From Syntrophorhabdus sp. (GTDB lineage Bacteria > Desulfobacterota > BSN033 > UBA1163), in assembly GCA_020724025.1 (NCBI GenBank), contig DYHU01000159.1:1-7215 (forward strand): a DNA stretch of 7,215 bases, in the 5' to 3' direction. Positions 6,049 through 7,215 of the stretch are shown here, in pieces. The notes beneath the pieces were generated by a model, which searched no databases, had not been told where the DNA came from, and was given only the letters and a program-made list of their open reading frames with translations. The position numbers and the translations under genes were made by a program. The number at the start of each line of letters is the position of its first letter. Positions within the stretch are counted from its first letter, which is position 1.

Positions 6049-7215
6049 CTAAATCTCGTAATCCTCACTAAAAATCTCGTCATCAAAGGACTTAGCTTTC
6101 AGATATTCATTCTTGGCCTTTACGAGATCATCTCCGAGCTTTTCAAATCCTGCCTTGAGCTCTCCGTCATTTGAGCTGTTGAGCCAGATTCCCATCACGA
6201 GGTCTTGGAAGTCTTCTTCTTTTTCGAGGTGACCGAGGATGGGTTCGATCTCCCCGATGACCATCTCAAACATATTGATCTTATTATCGAGAAGATCGAT
6301 GATATAATCTTCAAGGGTTCCCTTCACCGATAGGTTAAAGACAAAGACATCCCTGGTTTGCCCAATCCGGTGGAGCCTCCCGATCCGCTGTTCAATCCTC
6401 ATGGGATTCCAGGGAAGATCAAAATTGATCATAGTATTACAGAACTGAAGATTTCTTCCCTCGCCTCCTGATTCCGTGGAGACGAGGACTGGCACTTCGT
6501 CCCGAAACTGTTCAATGGCTGTATTTTTTCCCCTCGCAGTCAGCGTCCCTTTGAATATTGCGTGTCGAATTCCGTTTCGCTTGAGCAGGTCGGTAATATA
6601 TTCCAGGCTTTTCACATACTGGGTGAAGATGACCTTTTTCTCCTCTGAATTCTTCCTGACAAGGTCAAGAAGGACTTTTCCCTTGGACACCTCTTCGAGG
6701 CTATCCACCCATTCGATGATTCTTTGTTTCTCATCTTCTTCACCGGGCAGTTGAATAAGACTCTCTTTGAGGGCAAAAGGACTACTCCCTGCCTCCCTCA
6801 AAAGGAGATTGAGCGTCAGCCTGTTCAGGCCATCCTTTCGGAGGTAGTCGTTTAGCCCCTGATAGATCTTCCTCTCCATCTCCGCAGGCTCGATCCTCAG
6901 GGTGGTGGCAAATCTTCGGGGAAGCTTCAAATCGATGACACTCCGTGTATTTCGGATCATCACGTCCCGCAGAAGATCCCTCATTTTGTCCTGATTGGAA
7001 GGCTTCCTCAGGTTCCCTTTCATTAAATATTCCTGCCTGAAGAGCTTTTCCGTCTTGAACTGTCCGGGCTTCAGAAGGGTGATGAGGTTGAAGAGTTCGA
7101 TCAGGTTGTTCTGAAGAGGGGTAGCCGAAAGAAGGAGGATAAATCTCTTCTGAATTTGGTTAATAAGTTTCCATGCCAGGGTTGTCCTGTTCCTCAAATG
7201 GTGTGCCTCATCAAC
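6049..7215 (-). CDS. SNF2-family DEAD/DEAH-box helicase, C-terminal part (5' end beyond the window)
   Basis: The frame is open to the window edge, giving 388 C-terminal residues. The first visible residues are the Walker B/motif II VDEAHHLRN (7189-7215). Motif III LLLSATPLQNN follows (7105-7137). Then come the helicase C-terminal domain with motif IV KVIFTQYVKSLEYI, motif V LVSTESGGEGRNLQFCN, and motif VI QRIGRLHRIGQ with its arginine finger (6358-6390). The HRIGQ signature and the SATPLQNN form place it in the SNF2/RapA (HepA)-like group, which uses ATP to translocate on double-stranded DNA and remodel protein-DNA complexes. The missing part should contain motifs I and Ia and any N-terminal extension. 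An in-frame TTG at 7195-7197 is not a real start because the DEAH box lies upstream of it. The role could be RNA polymerase recycling, repair or phage defence; the window does not decide. Confidence 0.93.
   Translation of the reverse strand, partial: VDEAHHLRNRTTLAWKLINQIQKRFILLLSATPLQNNLIELFNLITLLKPGQFKTEKLFRQEYLMKGNLRKPSNQDKMRDLLRDVMIRNTRSVIDLKLPRRFATTLRIEPAEMERKIYQGLNDYLRKDGLNRLTLNLLLREAGSSPFALKESLIQLPGEEDEKQRIIEWVDSLEEVSKGKVLLDLVRKNSEEKKVIFTQYVKSLEYITDLLKRNGIRHAIFKGTLTARGKNTAIEQFRDEVPVLVSTESGGEGRNLQFCNTMINFDLPWNPMRIEQRIGRLHRIGQTRDVFVFNLSVKGTLEDYIIDLLDNKINMFEMVIGEIEPILGHLEKEEDFQDLVMGIWLNSSNDGELKAGFEKLGDDLVKAKNEYLKAKSFDDEIFSEDYEI

Overview
The window looks like chromosomal DNA of an anaerobic, probably deltaproteobacterial (Desulfobacterota-like) organism. 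This is inferred from three things: a flavin/Fe-S NADH-dehydrogenase module of the HydBC/HndAC type, palindromic GC-rich intergenic repeats, and moderate GC content. No rRNA or other taxonomic marker is present, so the assignment is tentative.

Layout. Bases 1-294 hold no gene. They contain a compact MITE-like palindromic element (21-195), then an AT-rich promoter with an operator-like palindrome. On the + strand follow a three-domain regulator (295-1602: degenerate RecA/KaiC-like domain, XRE helix-turn-helix, cupin), a NuoE-like subunit (1703-2185), a NuoF-like flavoprotein with a C-terminal diferredoxin (2182-4032) and a HoxU/NuoG-N-like Fe-S protein (4121-4792). On the - strand, convergent with these, are a Cys-rich protein of unknown function (4815-5951) and the C-terminal half of a SNF2-family helicase (6049-7215, cut by the window end).

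How it fits together. The NuoE/NuoF/HoxU-like proteins can form a soluble NAD(P)H-oxidising or NAD(P)+-reducing electron-transfer unit like the diaphorase part of electron-bifurcating hydrogenases. No hydrogenase, formate dehydrogenase or other catalytic subunit is encoded here, so the partner enzyme must lie elsewhere.

The most striking observation is a nearly identical 19-bp palindrome in front of both the regulator gene (240-258) and the nuoE-like gene (1649-1667, opposite orientation). It matches GTKAAAAATACATTTTMAC at 17 of 19 positions, and the two differences are symmetric. Both copies are centred about 45 nt upstream of the chosen ATG. This predicts that the regulator controls its own gene and the adjacent redox operon through this site. 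The regulator's KaiC-like domain appears to have lost its Walker A P-loop, which suggests a sensing rather than an ATP-hydrolysing role. This regulator-operator-redox module is the best candidate for something undescribed in the window.
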